A stretch of DNA of 64,000 nucleotides from Catenulispora sp. EB89 (GCF_041261445.1 NZ_JBGCCU010000016.1:1-64000); one strand, 5' to 3'. Numbered from the stretch's first letter, positions 39,256-48,221 are shown. Notes: generated by a model not told the origin, from the letters alone. Program-made: numbers and translations.

Positions 39256-39720
39256 ATGCCCCGCACCATCGCCACCAACACCTCCGTCGACCTCGACGCA
39301 CTGCTGGAGTTCGTCCGACCCCGGCACCGCGCCCTGCTGATCACCCGGCGCGCCGACGGCTCGCCGCAGGCCTCGCCACTGACATGCGGCGTCGACGACT
39401 CGGGCCGCCTGGTCATGTCCACCTACCCGGAGCGCGCGAAGACCACCAACGCCCGCCGCGAGGCCGCGGTGAGCGTGGTCGTGCTGTCGGACGAGTGGAA
39501 CGGCCCGTGGGTGCAGATCGACGGCGACGCGGAGGTCCTGGACCTGCCGGACTCCGTCGAGCCGCTGGTCGAGTACTACCGGAACATCTCCGGCGAGCAC
39601 CCCGACTGGGACGAGTACCGCGAGGCGATGGTGAAGCAGGGGAAGTCGATCATCCGGGTCACGCCGCGGCGGTGGGGGCCGGTGGCGACCGGGGGGTTCC
39701 CGGCGCGGCTGGCGGACTGA
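39256..39720 (+). CDS. Pyridoxamine-phosphate-oxidase-like / F420-binding split-barrel protein
   Basis: A 154-residue protein of the PPOX/FDOR class. It shows the TRRADGSPQASPLTCGVDD strand-turn, VMSTYPERAKTTNARREAAVSVVV and WVQIDGDAEVLDLP blocks found in F420-dependent Rv1155-like families (TIGR03618 group), ending in RVTPRRWGPVATGGFP. The cofactor is F420 or FMN and the substrate is unknown. It lies 69 nt after the secreted cupin; the repeat array follows 58 nt downstream. Confidence 0.88.
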   Translation: MPRTIATNTSVDLDALLEFVRPRHRALLITRRADGSPQASPLTCGVDDSGRLVMSTYPERAKTTNARREAAVSVVVLSDEWNGPWVQIDGDAEVLDLPDSVEPLVEYYRNISGEHPDWDEYREAMVKQGKSIIRVTPRRWGPVATGGFPARLAD

Positions 39721-39777
39721 GGGACTGAGGGCTGAGGGACACCCGGCGGCCAGGCAGCTACGGCACAATAGCCAGGT

Positions 39778-40026
39778 TTGCCGGGCGGCTCGCAGCGAAA
39801 CAGCCGGGTTGCCGGGCGGCTCGCCACGAAGCAGCCAGGCTTGCCGGGGCGGCTCGCAGCGAAACAACTGGGGTTGCCGGGCAGTCGGATTTGCCGGGCA
39901 GTCAGGGTTGCCGAGCAGCCAGGCTTGCCGCGCAGCCAGGGTCGCCGGGCACTCGGATTTGCCGAGCAGTCAGGGTTGCTGGGCAGCCGGGGTTGCCGGG
40001 CAGTCGGATTTGCCGGGCGGCCCAGG
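39778..40026. repeat. Tandem repeat array: three 31-33-bp units then nine 17-bp units
   Basis: Units of 31, 32 and 33 bp (39778-39808, 39809-39840, 39841-39873), each beginning TTGCCGGG and containing CGGCTCG, lead into nine uninterrupted 17-bp units (39874-40026) of type TTGCCGGGCAGTCGGAT or TTGCCGGGCAGTCAGGG. The 17-bp period breaks reading frame, so it is not a coding repeat; there is no spacer variation as in CRISPR. It fills the only gene-free stretch longer than 300 bases in the window (39721-40226). The rest of that gap holds a terminator at 40179. Confidence 0.9.
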
Positions 40027-40178
40027 TTTGAAGTGCAGCAGGGCTGAGGCTCGGCAAGCCCGCCGGCGCCACCGATCTCGTGCGGCGCGCGCAGATCCGC
40101 GGGCCAGGCGATCAGCTGAGTCATTCCGCAGCGCTGACTGGCCACCGCAGTTGGATCCCCGGCACGGCGCCAAGCTTG

Positions 40179-40220
40179 AGCCGGCTTGCGGCGGGCCCCT
40201 GCTCCCGTCGCAAGCCGGCT
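40179..40220 (-). terminator. Strong stem-loop terminator after the PDG-repeat hypothetical gene
   Basis: Arms AGCCGGCTTGCG (40179-40190) and CGCAAGCCGGCT (40209-40220) pair perfectly and the stem continues inward through GCGGG/CCCGT with one G-U pair, giving about 17 bp and an 8-nt loop. It begins 6 nt past the stop of the minus-strand gene at 40227. Confidence 0.8.
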
Positions 40221-40226
40221 TTCCCC

Positions 40227-40682
40227 TCACTCCACCGGCATGCCGTTCGGCGCAAAGCGGGCGAGGCGCGTCGTTCCGTACCACAGCTCCTTGCTGCCGT
40301 CGGGGTGGTAGACCACGGTGCCGCCGCCCGGTTGGGCGGCGGCGGTCGGTTCCGCCGGGTGCCATTGCGGGACCGGGGGTTCCTGCCAGGCGTGCACGAC
40401 CGCGCCGGAGGGGGCCAGGCGCCAGCAGCTTCCGTCGGGGGCGCGGACGTCCTGCGTTCCGTCGGGGTAGTGCGTGCTGCTGGTGCCGTCGGGGTTGAGG
40501 ATCGTGCTGTTGGTGAAGGCGTGCGTCCAGGTCTGCGCGGGCACGGCCGGTTGCGGCGGGATGAGGGTGGCGGTCGGGGGTTCCGGCGGCTGCCAGTCGT
40601 CCGGGACGCTGCCGAGCCACGCGGTCGTGTGCGGCCCCGGCGCCTCGCCATCGGCGCCCTCTCCTCCCTCTACCCCGTCCAC
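40227..40682 (-). CDS. Hypothetical protein with PDG repeats
   Basis: A 151-residue protein of unknown function. After a Pro/Gly-rich first third, short beta-like repeats built on PDG or APxG occur: LNPDGTSSTHY, YPDGTQDVR, APDGSCWRL, YHPDGSKELW, APNGMPVE, separated by 8-20 residues, reminiscent of beta-hairpin repeat proteins. No signal peptide. The terminator 6 nt after its stop supports it as real. Start is GTG 40682; no better start is evident. Third of a minus-strand series with the lipoprotein and LuxR genes, but the gap of 79 nt leaves operon membership open. Confidence 0.6.
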   Translation of the reverse strand: MDGVEGGEGADGEAPGPHTTAWLGSVPDDWQPPEPPTATLIPPQPAVPAQTWTHAFTNSTILNPDGTSSTHYPDGTQDVRAPDGSCWRLAPSGAVVHAWQEPPVPQWHPAEPTAAAQPGGGTVVYHPDGSKELWYGTTRLARFAPNGMPVE

Positions 40683-40761
40683 AGTCCGTCGCCTCCGATC
40701 CCGATCGTGGTGAAGTGGCGGGCCGACGGCGGCGGATTGCCTTCGGACCGCACGGTGATGG

Positions 40762-41403
40762 TCATTGCGAGTCGAGTGCGCAGTGCGCGGACTGCCACGT
40801 GCTGATGTTGCCGACGGCGGTGAGGAAGGCCGGATCCTGCGTCTGGGTCTGGGCGTCGCCGCCGTCGGCGATCTGGCCGACGACCGTGGCGGCCTCCGTC
40901 ACGTCCGGCGCGATCTCCGGCGGCGTGGCCTGCTTCATCTGCTCCATGGTGGTCTTGAGCTTGGCCACGCTCGCCGGGGTGTTGTCGATCTGGGTCAGCT
41001 CGGTCTCGAAATCGTTGAGCACCGCGCAGTAGCCGTCGCCGGAGGCGGGCGGTGCGCTCGAATCCGCTGACGATGCCCCGTCGCCGTCGGCCGTCGAGGC
41101 GCTGGTGCCGGCGCTCGCGCTGGTATCCCCGCCCGATCCCGAGCCCGCATCCGCACTGCTCGGATCGCCGCTCGGCACCGAGGTCGCAGACGGCGTCGTG
41201 GCCCCGGCCGCCCCCGCAGCCGAACTCGATACCGAACTCGAAACCGCCCCACCACTTGGCGCCGAAACCGACACCGAACCCCGCCCGGCCCCCGCCCCGA
41301 AAGCAGTCCCGCTCACCGACGTCCCACCGGTGGAACACGCCGCCAAACCCAGCGGCAGCAACGGAACAGCGACCGCGACCGCGATCTTTCGCCTGATCGG
41401 CAT
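40762..41403 (-). CDS. Lipoprotein of unknown function
   Basis: A 213-residue lipoprotein. Signal peptide with lipobox LAAC (Cys about residue 23), a very long Ser/Ala/Gly/Asp tether (about 24-120), then a compact helical domain (about 122-213) flanked by two cysteines (GYCAVL and SAHCAL) that could form a disulfide. It lies 87 nt downstream of the first LAL regulator on the same strand, with a motif (ACGCGTATCC, plus strand) 73 nt upstream that is shared with two other lipoprotein genes, so it probably has its own promoter. Confidence 0.82.
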   Translation of the reverse strand: MPIRRKIAVAVAVPLLPLGLAACSTGGTSVSGTAFGAGAGRGSVSVSAPSGGAVSSSVSSSAAGAAGATTPSATSVPSGDPSSADAGSGSGGDTSASAGTSASTADGDGASSADSSAPPASGDGYCAVLNDFETELTQIDNTPASVAKLKTTMEQMKQATPPEIAPDVTEAATVVGQIADGGDAQTQTQDPAFLTAVGNISTWQSAHCALDSQ

Positions 41404-41475
41404 GACATCTCCCCTAGCGTCGAACGAACACGCCCGACGCTAGGGACTTCGATGTCTCATTTAACCCGTGGAACT

Positions 41476-41485
41476 ACGCGTATCC
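41476..41485 (-). promoter_or_regulatory. GGATACGCGT motif upstream of a lipoprotein gene
   Basis: Read on the minus strand, GGATACGCGT lies 73 nt before the lipoprotein start at 41403 and just after the stop of the LAL gene. The GGATACGCG core is identical to that in the motifs at 48167 and 60026. Confidence 0.4.
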
Positions 41486-41490
41486 CGTCC

Positions 41491-44400
41491 CTACTGAGGG
41501 AACCGCCCCGCCAACTCCGTCCGCGACCGCACCCCGAGCTTGCGGAACACCGAGGCCACATGGCTCTCGACCGTCCGCACGCTCATCGACAACCGCGCCG
41601 CGACCTCCCGGTTCGTGTACCCGCCGGCCACCAGGTCCGCGACCCGCTGCTCGGACGCCGTCAGCACCGAGCCGGCCCCGGCCCGCTGCCCGCGCGCCAG
41701 CTCCGCCTCCGCGAGCTGCGCGAACGGCCGGTGCCCGTGCGCGTCGAAGCAGTCCAGCGCGTCCTGCAACGCCTGCCGCGCCTCCGTCTTCGCCTTGCGC
41801 CGCCGCTGCACCTGCCCGAGCGCCAGCAGGCTCCGCCCGCGCTCGATCGGCATCGGCGACGCCTCGTGCGCCTGCACCGCGCGCGTCAGCAGCTCCGCCG
41901 CCTCGTCCAACTCCCCCTGCGCCGCGGCGATCATTCCCCGCACCCGCAAGGCGATCCCGCTCAGCGTCGGACGCCCCAGCCGCTCGCCGATCTCGGCCAG
42001 CTCGCTCGCCACCGCCTCGGCCTCGGCCAGCCGCCCGGCCGTGACCAGCGCCTGTCCGAGGTCGCCCTCGGGACGTCCGCGCGCCGCGGGCTCGTGCACG
42101 TACACCGCTCGTGCCTGCTCCAGCACCCCGTCGAGCAGCGTGATCGCCTGCCCGACGTCCCCGCGCAGCAGCGCGATCGTGGCCAGCGGCGTGTCCATGA
42201 TCACCCGGACCAGCGGGATCGGCGGCAGCCGCTCCAGCGCGGCGCGCAGGGTCGCCTCGGCCCCGTCCAGGTCGCCGTCCATGATGCCCAGCAACGCGCG
42301 CGCGACGGTGAGCGAGGCCGGTTCGCCGATGCCCGGTCCGGCTTCCCGCGCCGCGTCCTCGAAGGCCGTCAGAGCCGCCCGCGCCGCTCCGGGCCGGCCG
42401 GCCTGCACCTCGGTGTACGCGAGGTGCGCCTGCAGGACGAGCGTCGCAGAGGTCTCCCCCATGTCCTGCGCCGTCTGCACCATCCGGGTCAGCACCGCGC
42501 GCGAGGTGTCGAGGTCGTCCACGTACTTCACGCTGAGCCCGAACCGCACCTCGGCCCGCTCGATGAACGGGATCCAGCGCCGGTCGGCCTGCGCCGCCCC
42601 GGCCCGCTCGACCAGAGACCGGTCCAGGCCGCGACCGTCGAACATGTCGATCTCGACCAGTGCCAGCAGCGCCGTGGACAGTGCGGTCGGGTCGGCCTCG
42701 GCGCCGAGCCGGTCGCAGATCTCGATCGCCTCGACCGCCGAGCGCCGGGCGTGCGGCGGGTCGCTGGCGACGTTGAAGTCGGCCGCGAAGGCCAGCGCGA
42801 GCGAGCGCAGCCACGGGTCGTCGGCCGTCTCGGCCAGTGCCTCGTCGACCACCTTCTGCGCGGCTGCCGCACCCTGCGTGTAGAGCGACGTGTGGGTGAA
42901 CAACGCCATGGCACGCCGGCGCACCGACGGTTCGGCGGAAGACGCGGCCCAGGCGGTGGCCGCCAGTTCGCGGGCCTTCTCGGTGTCGCCGCGCATGTAG
43001 TACAGCTCGGCGGTGTCGACCAGCCGCTGTGCCAGAACGCTGACAAGGTCCGGCGGCGTGAACCGGATCGCCAGATCGGCGAGCTCGATCGCACCCGACA
43101 CCGCACCCCGGCCGCGTGCCGCCTCGGCGCCGGCCGCGAGCCGATCGGCCGTCTCGGCGTCCGGCGGTTCCCCGGCGGCGAGCATGACGTGCCGGGCCCG
43201 CTGCTCCGGATCGTCGACGAGTTCGGCCAGCCGCCGGTGCAATCCGGCGCGGGCCAACGGCAGCAGCGCGTCCAGCGCCGCCGCGCCGAGCAGCGGATGC
43301 GCCGGCCGCAGCCGCTGCGACTCCGAGACGGTCAGCACGCCGTCCGCCACCGCGCGCTCCACTGCGGCGATCGGGTCGTCAGTCTGCTTCGACAGCGCGC
43401 GGATGACCAGCGCCGGGCTCGGCTGGGGCAGCGCCGCGGTGACGACCAGAGCCTGCCGGGCATCCGGCGGCAGGCTGCCGAGGCGTTCGCGCACCAGGTC
43501 GGTGAGCGCGGTCGGGATCGGCAGCTCGGCCCGGTCGCCGTCGCCACGCCGCAGGGCCGCGCCGAACTCGAGGATCCAGAACGGATTCCCGCCGCTGTGC
43601 TCGACCAGTCCGCGCAGCGTGGCCGCGGGCAGCCGCAGCTCCAGCCGGCCGGCGAGCAGGTCGTCGGCGGCGGTGACGTCGATCGCCGCGACCGGCACCG
43701 AGCGGACGTCGTCGGCCGGCAGCAGCTCCGGCGCGGGCGGCGCGGCGGCCAGGGTGCTGGCCGTGCGCCGGGTGGCGAGCACGCGCAGACTCTCGCCGCC
43801 CAGGCGGGACAGCGCGTATTCGAACGCTGCGACGGTCGCGCCGTCGATCCACGGCAGGTCGTCGATCGCCACCAGCAGCGGCCGGTCCCGGGACAGCTCC
43901 CGGATCGCGGCCGCGACGGCGTTCCCGATCTCGTTCGGACCGAGCCGGCTGCCGTCGGGCAGCCGCCGGACCATCGCGACCTCCAACGCGATCCGCTGCG
44001 CGGCCGGCAGCCGGTCCAGCACCTCGTCGAGCACCGGATCGAGCAGGTCGGTGAGGCCGGCGAAGGAGAGCCCGGTCTCGGTCTGGTCGCCGCGCGCGGA
44101 CAGCACGCGCCATCCGGCTTCGCGCGCCAGCTCGACGCCGGCGGACCAGACCGTGGACTTGCCGATCCCGGCCTCGCCGGTCAGCACCAGGGCGCGGGGA
44201 CGGTCGGCCGGGTCGGCGATCAGCTCGCGCACGGCGGCCAGCTCGGCGGGCCGCGAGATCACCATCTGCGGCGCCGTGACGGCGGTCTGCGGCATCTCGT
44301 GCCCCGGGATCTCCGACCGCTGTGTCTCGGACCGCGATGTCTGGGGCTGCGGTGTCTGCGGAGTCTGAGCCTGCGGAGTCTGAGCCTGCGGGGTCTGAGG

Positions 44401-44502
44401 CTGCGGAACATCGGACCGCGGTATCTCGGGCTGCGACGTCTCGGGCTGGGCGATGCTCGGTCGGTTCATGGTGTGCACTGTCATTTCTTGCGGTGGCTGC
44501 AC
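41491..44502 (-). CDS. Large ATP-binding LuxR-family (LAL) regulator
   Basis: A 1003-residue regulator. An unusual N-terminal Pro/Gln/Thr/Ser-rich tail (about 15-70) made of PQTPQAQ-type repeats precedes a STAND ATPase: Walker A GEAGIGKST (about 105) and Walker B-like LLVAIDDLPWIDG (about 210). A long TPR-like helical region follows, then a C-terminal LuxR helix-turn-helix (about 935-995: LTASEQRVADLVAGGYTNREVAARLSMSVRTVESHVASVFRKLGV). LAL proteins activate biosynthetic or catabolic operons on binding inducer and ATP. GTG 44502 is 8 nt after the upstream LAL stop; ATG 44484 or 44469 are possible starts. It is probably co-transcribed with that paralogue. Confidence 0.92.
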   Translation of the reverse strand: MQPPQEMTVHTMNRPSIAQPETSQPEIPRSDVPQPQTPQAQTPQAQTPQTPQPQTSRSETQRSEIPGHEMPQTAVTAPQMVISRPAELAAVRELIADPADRPRALVLTGEAGIGKSTVWSAGVELAREAGWRVLSARGDQTETGLSFAGLTDLLDPVLDEVLDRLPAAQRIALEVAMVRRLPDGSRLGPNEIGNAVAAAIRELSRDRPLLVAIDDLPWIDGATVAAFEYALSRLGGESLRVLATRRTASTLAAAPPAPELLPADDVRSVPVAAIDVTAADDLLAGRLELRLPAATLRGLVEHSGGNPFWILEFGAALRRGDGDRAELPIPTALTDLVRERLGSLPPDARQALVVTAALPQPSPALVIRALSKQTDDPIAAVERAVADGVLTVSESQRLRPAHPLLGAAALDALLPLARAGLHRRLAELVDDPEQRARHVMLAAGEPPDAETADRLAAGAEAARGRGAVSGAIELADLAIRFTPPDLVSVLAQRLVDTAELYYMRGDTEKARELAATAWAASSAEPSVRRRAMALFTHTSLYTQGAAAAQKVVDEALAETADDPWLRSLALAFAADFNVASDPPHARRSAVEAIEICDRLGAEADPTALSTALLALVEIDMFDGRGLDRSLVERAGAAQADRRWIPFIERAEVRFGLSVKYVDDLDTSRAVLTRMVQTAQDMGETSATLVLQAHLAYTEVQAGRPGAARAALTAFEDAAREAGPGIGEPASLTVARALLGIMDGDLDGAEATLRAALERLPPIPLVRVIMDTPLATIALLRGDVGQAITLLDGVLEQARAVYVHEPAARGRPEGDLGQALVTAGRLAEAEAVASELAEIGERLGRPTLSGIALRVRGMIAAAQGELDEAAELLTRAVQAHEASPMPIERGRSLLALGQVQRRRKAKTEARQALQDALDCFDAHGHRPFAQLAEAELARGQRAGAGSVLTASEQRVADLVAGGYTNREVAARLSMSVRTVESHVASVFRKLGVRSRTELAGRFPQ

Positions 44503-44510
44503 TGGCGATA

Positions 44511-47318
44511 TCAGGTCCGGCCCGGAGCGAGCCGACGGGCGAGCTCGGTGCGCGAGCGCACACCGAGCTTGCGATAGATCGAGCCGAGGTGACCCTCGAC
44601 CGTGCGCACACTGGTCACCAGCTGCTCGGCGACCTCGCGGTTGCTCAGGCCGCCGGCGACCAGTTCGGCCACCGTGGTCTCGGTGGCGGTGAGGACGTCG
44701 CCGGTGCGCGAGCGCTGGACGCGGTCGAGCTCGGCCTGGGCCTGCGCGGCGAACGGAGCCGCGCCGGCGGTGGTGAACAGCTCGACGGCGGCCTGGAGCA
44801 CCGGCTGCGCCTCGGATTTGGCCCGCCGCCGGCGGTAGGCGTCCCCGAGGGCCAGCAGGCTGCGACCGAGTTCGAGACGCAGCGGCGACTGCTCGTGCGC
44901 GGCCACCGCCTGCCGCAGCGCGGTGATCGCGCCGTCGAGGTCGTCGCGGGCGGCGAGCACCGATCCGTCCAGGCGGTGGGCGATGCCGATGAGCGTCGGC
45001 CGCAGCATCCGCTCGCCGAGTTCGCGCTGCTCGGCGGCCAGTTCGACGGCGGCGTCGAGGTGTCCGGTGGCGACCAGGGCCTGTCCGAGGTCGGGCTCCA
45101 GCCGCTGCCGCCGCCCCGGTTCGAGGATGTCAGCGTCCTGCGCCAGGCGGTAGGCGTGCAGCAGCCGCGTCCGGGCGTCCTCGGGATCCCCGTCGAGCAG
45201 TGCGGCCAGGCCGAGCACGTGCTCGTAGAAGATGTCGCCCTGCGGCTGGATCGTCTCCCGGCCGCCGGCGCGCTGCTCCGCGATCAGGGCCCGGGCCCCG
45301 TCGAGGTCGCCGGTGAGGACGCGCAGCATGCCGTCGGCGGCGTAGATGGTCAGCGGGGCGACGCCGCCGGGCGCGGTCAGCCGCAGGCCGTCGGCGACGG
45401 CCCGCCGGCCCGCGGTCAGATCGCCGGCCCAGCACTCGGTGATCGCCAGGTGGCTGAACAGCGTCGGCAGCACGGCGTCGTCGCCTTCGGCCTGGGCCTG
45501 CGCGATCGCGGCGTTCAGCGCGTCGCGGGAGCCGTCCAGGTCGTCGACGGCCTTGCGCCAGAAGCCGAGCACCACTGAGAGCCGGGCCCAGCTGGCCTGG
45601 TTCGCCGCGCGCCCCTGTAACGAGGCGATGCGGACCACGACCTGCTCCGGGATCCCCTGCCCGGAGTCCAGGCTGACGCCGACCTCGTAGCGCAGGGCCG
45701 AGCAGAGCGCGACCGCGTCGGCGTCCGCGCCGACCCGGTCGAAGGACGCAAGCGCCAGCCGCACCAGCTCCGGGCGCGGCGTGTCCAGGCCGTCGCCGTA
45801 GTCCGCGGCGAGGGAGAGCGCGACGGCGCGCAGGTGTTCGTCGGCGGCCGGGCCGGTCAGGTGCGGACGCAGCACGGCCTGCGCGGCCTGGCGTCCCTCG
45901 GTCCAGTACGTCGCCTCGACCAGCAGCGCCAGGGCCCTGCGGGTGGTGTCGACGTCGGCGCCGTCGCTCACATCGCGGGCCAGCCGGACCGCGCGGGCCA
46001 TGTCCCCGATGCGGTGGGTCAGCCGGGCGGCGGCCAGGCGGCGACGGCGCAGATCGTCGTGGTCCTCCGGCGCGGTGAAACCGACCGCCAGTTCGGCGAG
46101 TTCGGCCGCCGAGGCGAGCGCGCCGCGTCCCTCGGCAACGGCGACCCCGGCGTCGACCGCCGCGGCCGTCTCGGAATCGGGGCCGGTCTCGACCGCCCGG
46201 ACCAGATGCCGGGCCCGCTGCTCGGGATCGGTGACGGTCTCGGCGAGCCGGCGATACAGGCTCCGGCGCCGCTCCGCGGTGAGGCCGTCCAACGCGGCGG
46301 AACCGAGCAGCGGATGCGCGGGGCGCAGGTGGCTGCCCTCGGCGGTGACCACGCCGGAGGCGACGGCGTCGTCGATCGCCGCCTCGGGCCGCGCGACCTC
46401 CGCCTGCAGTGCCCGCACGGCCAGCGCCGGCGTCGGCTGCGGCAGCGCCGCGACCACCAGCAGCGCCTCCACCACCTCGGCCGGCAGCTTCGCCAACCGG
46501 TTGGCGACCAGCGACGACAGCGTCGGCGGGATCGGCAGGTAGCCGTCGAGCTCGGGGGTCTGGGCCAGCGCGGCGCCGATCTCCAGCGCCCAGAAGGGAT
46601 TGCCGCCGGTCTGCTTGACCACGCCGGACAGCACCGCCACCGGCAGCTGCAACTGGTGCCGCTCCAGGAGCAGGTCCTTGATCGTCGTGCGATCGACCGG
46701 ACCGAGCGCCAGGGTCTGGAAGGTTCCGGCCGGCAGGACATCGTCGGCGGCCTTGTAGGAGGCGGGTTCCTCGATCGCCCCCGACGTCCGCCGCGAAGCC
46801 AGGATCCGCAGCCGGCCCTCGCCGATCCGGCGCAGCGCGAAGCGGAGCGCGTCGAGGGTCGCCAGGTCGAGCCAGGGCAGGTCGTCCACGACGATCAGCG
46901 CAGGTCCCAGCCGGCGCAGGACGGCGAGCAGCCCGGCCGCGATCTCGCGCGGCCCGACCGCTCCGGCCTGGGCTTCGGCCGGAGTCCGCCCGAGGGCGAC
47001 GTTCAACGCGAACCGCTGAGGCTCGGGCAGGCCCGCGAAGTCCTCCTCGGCCAACGGCCGCAGCAGGTCCACCAACCCTCCGAACGAACGCTGACCGCCG
47101 GCCAGGCTGCCGCGCATGGTGAGCGTCAGGAGACTGTTCTCATGTGCCAGGCCGACGCCTGCTTCGAGCAGCGTCGACTTTCCGATTCCGGGCTCTCCGA
47201 CGACGAGGACGGCGCGTAGGCCGGCGGCCGGGCTCGCAACGAGTTGCGCGATGGTGCGCAGCTCGGCGATGCGGCCATGGACCGTGGACGCCGTCCCGAC
47301 GTCATTGCGACGTTCCAC
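44511..47318 (-). CDS. Large ATP-binding LuxR-family (LAL) regulator, paralogue
   Basis: A 935-residue regulator of the same design as its downstream neighbour but without the repeat tail. Walker A GEPGIGKST (about 41-49), Walker B LIVVDDLPWLD (about 140), a TPR-like middle, and a LuxR helix-turn-helix near the C-terminus (about 870-930: LTATETTVAELVAGGLSNREVAEQL followed by VTSVRTVEGHLGSIYRKLGV). Blocks such as SAALDGLTAERRRSLYRRLAETVTDPEQRARHL match the neighbour closely, so the two arose by tandem duplication. Start GTG 47318. The target operon is unknown; nearby lipoproteins are one possibility. Confidence 0.92.
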   Translation of the reverse strand: MERRNDVGTASTVHGRIAELRTIAQLVASPAAGLRAVLVVGEPGIGKSTLLEAGVGLAHENSLLTLTMRGSLAGGQRSFGGLVDLLRPLAEEDFAGLPEPQRFALNVALGRTPAEAQAGAVGPREIAAGLLAVLRRLGPALIVVDDLPWLDLATLDALRFALRRIGEGRLRILASRRTSGAIEEPASYKAADDVLPAGTFQTLALGPVDRTTIKDLLLERHQLQLPVAVLSGVVKQTGGNPFWALEIGAALAQTPELDGYLPIPPTLSSLVANRLAKLPAEVVEALLVVAALPQPTPALAVRALQAEVARPEAAIDDAVASGVVTAEGSHLRPAHPLLGSAALDGLTAERRRSLYRRLAETVTDPEQRARHLVRAVETGPDSETAAAVDAGVAVAEGRGALASAAELAELAVGFTAPEDHDDLRRRRLAAARLTHRIGDMARAVRLARDVSDGADVDTTRRALALLVEATYWTEGRQAAQAVLRPHLTGPAADEHLRAVALSLAADYGDGLDTPRPELVRLALASFDRVGADADAVALCSALRYEVGVSLDSGQGIPEQVVVRIASLQGRAANQASWARLSVVLGFWRKAVDDLDGSRDALNAAIAQAQAEGDDAVLPTLFSHLAITECWAGDLTAGRRAVADGLRLTAPGGVAPLTIYAADGMLRVLTGDLDGARALIAEQRAGGRETIQPQGDIFYEHVLGLAALLDGDPEDARTRLLHAYRLAQDADILEPGRRQRLEPDLGQALVATGHLDAAVELAAEQRELGERMLRPTLIGIAHRLDGSVLAARDDLDGAITALRQAVAAHEQSPLRLELGRSLLALGDAYRRRRAKSEAQPVLQAAVELFTTAGAAPFAAQAQAELDRVQRSRTGDVLTATETTVAELVAGGLSNREVAEQLVTSVRTVEGHLGSIYRKLGVRSRTELARRLAPGRT

Positions 47319-47405
47319 GCCTGGATTATGTCAGCGGGACGCGCCGGAATGCCCGGAAATAAAGATGTCGTCACGGCCGGGAGAAACCCGCCCTTGTCAA
47401 TGGGT

Positions 47406-47438
47406 GCGGGCCGGCCGCGCCCGAAGCGGCCGGCCCGC
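47406..47438 (-). terminator. Stem-loop terminator after the 47455 lipoprotein gene
   Basis: Perfect 13-bp arms GCGGGCCGGCCGC (47406-47418) and GCGGCCGGCCCGC (47426-47438), 7-nt loop, 17 nt past the minus-strand stop. It should separate the lipoprotein transcript from the LAL regulators. Confidence 0.85.
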
Positions 47439-47454
47439 GCGGAGGCGTCGCCAG

Positions 47455-48105
47455 CTATTGGCTGTCGACGCAGGTCCAGGTGACGGTGCCGGAGATTTTC
47501 CCGGTGTCTCCCGTCAAGTCCTTGAAGCTCAACGACCCTGAGCCATCGGGGTTAACCTGCACGGAACCAGTGCTCGCGGTGGCGTTGTTGACGTCCACGG
47601 CGACATCCTGGAAGCCGGCATTATCGACGTTGATTCCGTTGGTTCCCGCATATTTGGAGATGTCCGTGGTTCCCACCCCCGCGGGGAACTGCCAGATCAT
47701 CTGCAGCTTGTGGCCGCCCACCGGGTCGGTGGGAAGCGCCAGCCTGTGGTCGTCAGTGTTCTGCGGCTGGTACGTCGGCCAGGTGGCGCAGGTCTGCTTC
47801 AGCCCGGCGGCGTCCTGGTCGAACTCCGGGATCGCCGACGCGGTGCCGCTGACGGTCACCGCGCCGGTGATGTCGATCTTCTCGCAGAACGAGACCACGA
47901 ACTGCTTCTGACACGGCCCGGCGGCGCTGCTGCTGGCAGCAGCGCCGCCGAGGGGTCCCCCGCTGGCGGCCCCCGCCTCCTGGGACGTACGACCTCCGAG
48001 CGGCGCGGGCAAGCCGACCCCCGTCGACTTGCCGCTCGAACCGCAGCCCGCCAACGCCGCCGCCATGACGACGACGCCCACCCCGGGCAGGATTGCCTTG
48101 CGCAT
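47455..48105 (-). CDS. Lipoprotein of unknown function
   Basis: A 216-residue lipoprotein. Lipobox LAGC (Cys about residue 21), a Gly/Ser/Ala tether (about 22-62), then a domain with four cysteines (GPCQKQ, SFCEKI, QTCATW, WTCVDS) likely paired in two disulfides, containing beta-strands such as KIDITGAVTVSGTAS and GKISGTVTWTC. No family name can be given. A single-gene unit: terminator downstream, and a motif shared with another lipoprotein gene (TTCGCGGATACGCG on minus) 61 nt upstream. Confidence 0.85.
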   Translation of the reverse strand: MRKAILPGVGVVVMAAALAGCGSSGKSTGVGLPAPLGGRTSQEAGAASGGPLGGAAASSSAAGPCQKQFVVSFCEKIDITGAVTVSGTASAIPEFDQDAAGLKQTCATWPTYQPQNTDDHRLALPTDPVGGHKLQMIWQFPAGVGTTDISKYAGTNGINVDNAGFQDVAVDVNNATASTGSVQVNPDGSGSLSFKDLTGDTGKISGTVTWTCVDSQ

Positions 48106-48166
48106 CGGATTCCCCTCGTATACGTCCCGTTTGACCGAGCACGACGTTACGGAGGTCGGGCATGCG

Positions 48167-48180
48167 CGCGTATCCGCGAA
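48167..48180 (-). promoter_or_regulatory. TTCGCGGATACGCG motif upstream of a lipoprotein gene
   Basis: The 14-mer TTCGCGGATACGCG (minus strand) ends 61 nt before the lipoprotein start at 48105. The same 14-mer occurs 63 nt before the lipoprotein at 59962, so the spacing is almost identical. It may be a -35-type box for an alternative sigma factor or an activator site. Confidence 0.5.
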
Positions 48181-48200
48181 ACCACGTGAATCAGCAAGAT

Positions 48201-48221
48201 GGCTGTCCCGTTTGGACAGCC
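48201..48221. promoter_or_regulatory. 8-bp inverted repeat in the divergent gap before the FAD oxidoreductase
   Basis: GGCTGTCC (48201-48208), 5-nt loop, GGACAGCC (48214-48221), perfect. It lies between the divergent lipoprotein and FAD oxidoreductase genes and could be an operator or leader hairpin for the latter. Confidence 0.4.

Noticed and set aside
39778-40026. CRISPR array
   Set aside because: The units are contiguous without unique spacers, there is no repeat-spacer alternation, and no cas genes are nearby.
39778-40145. Minus-strand open frame through the 17-bp array giving Pro/Arg/Cys-rich repeats
   Set aside because: The repeat period is not a multiple of three, the peptide changes composition at each unit, and the frame continues antisense into the FMN/F420-binding protein gene.
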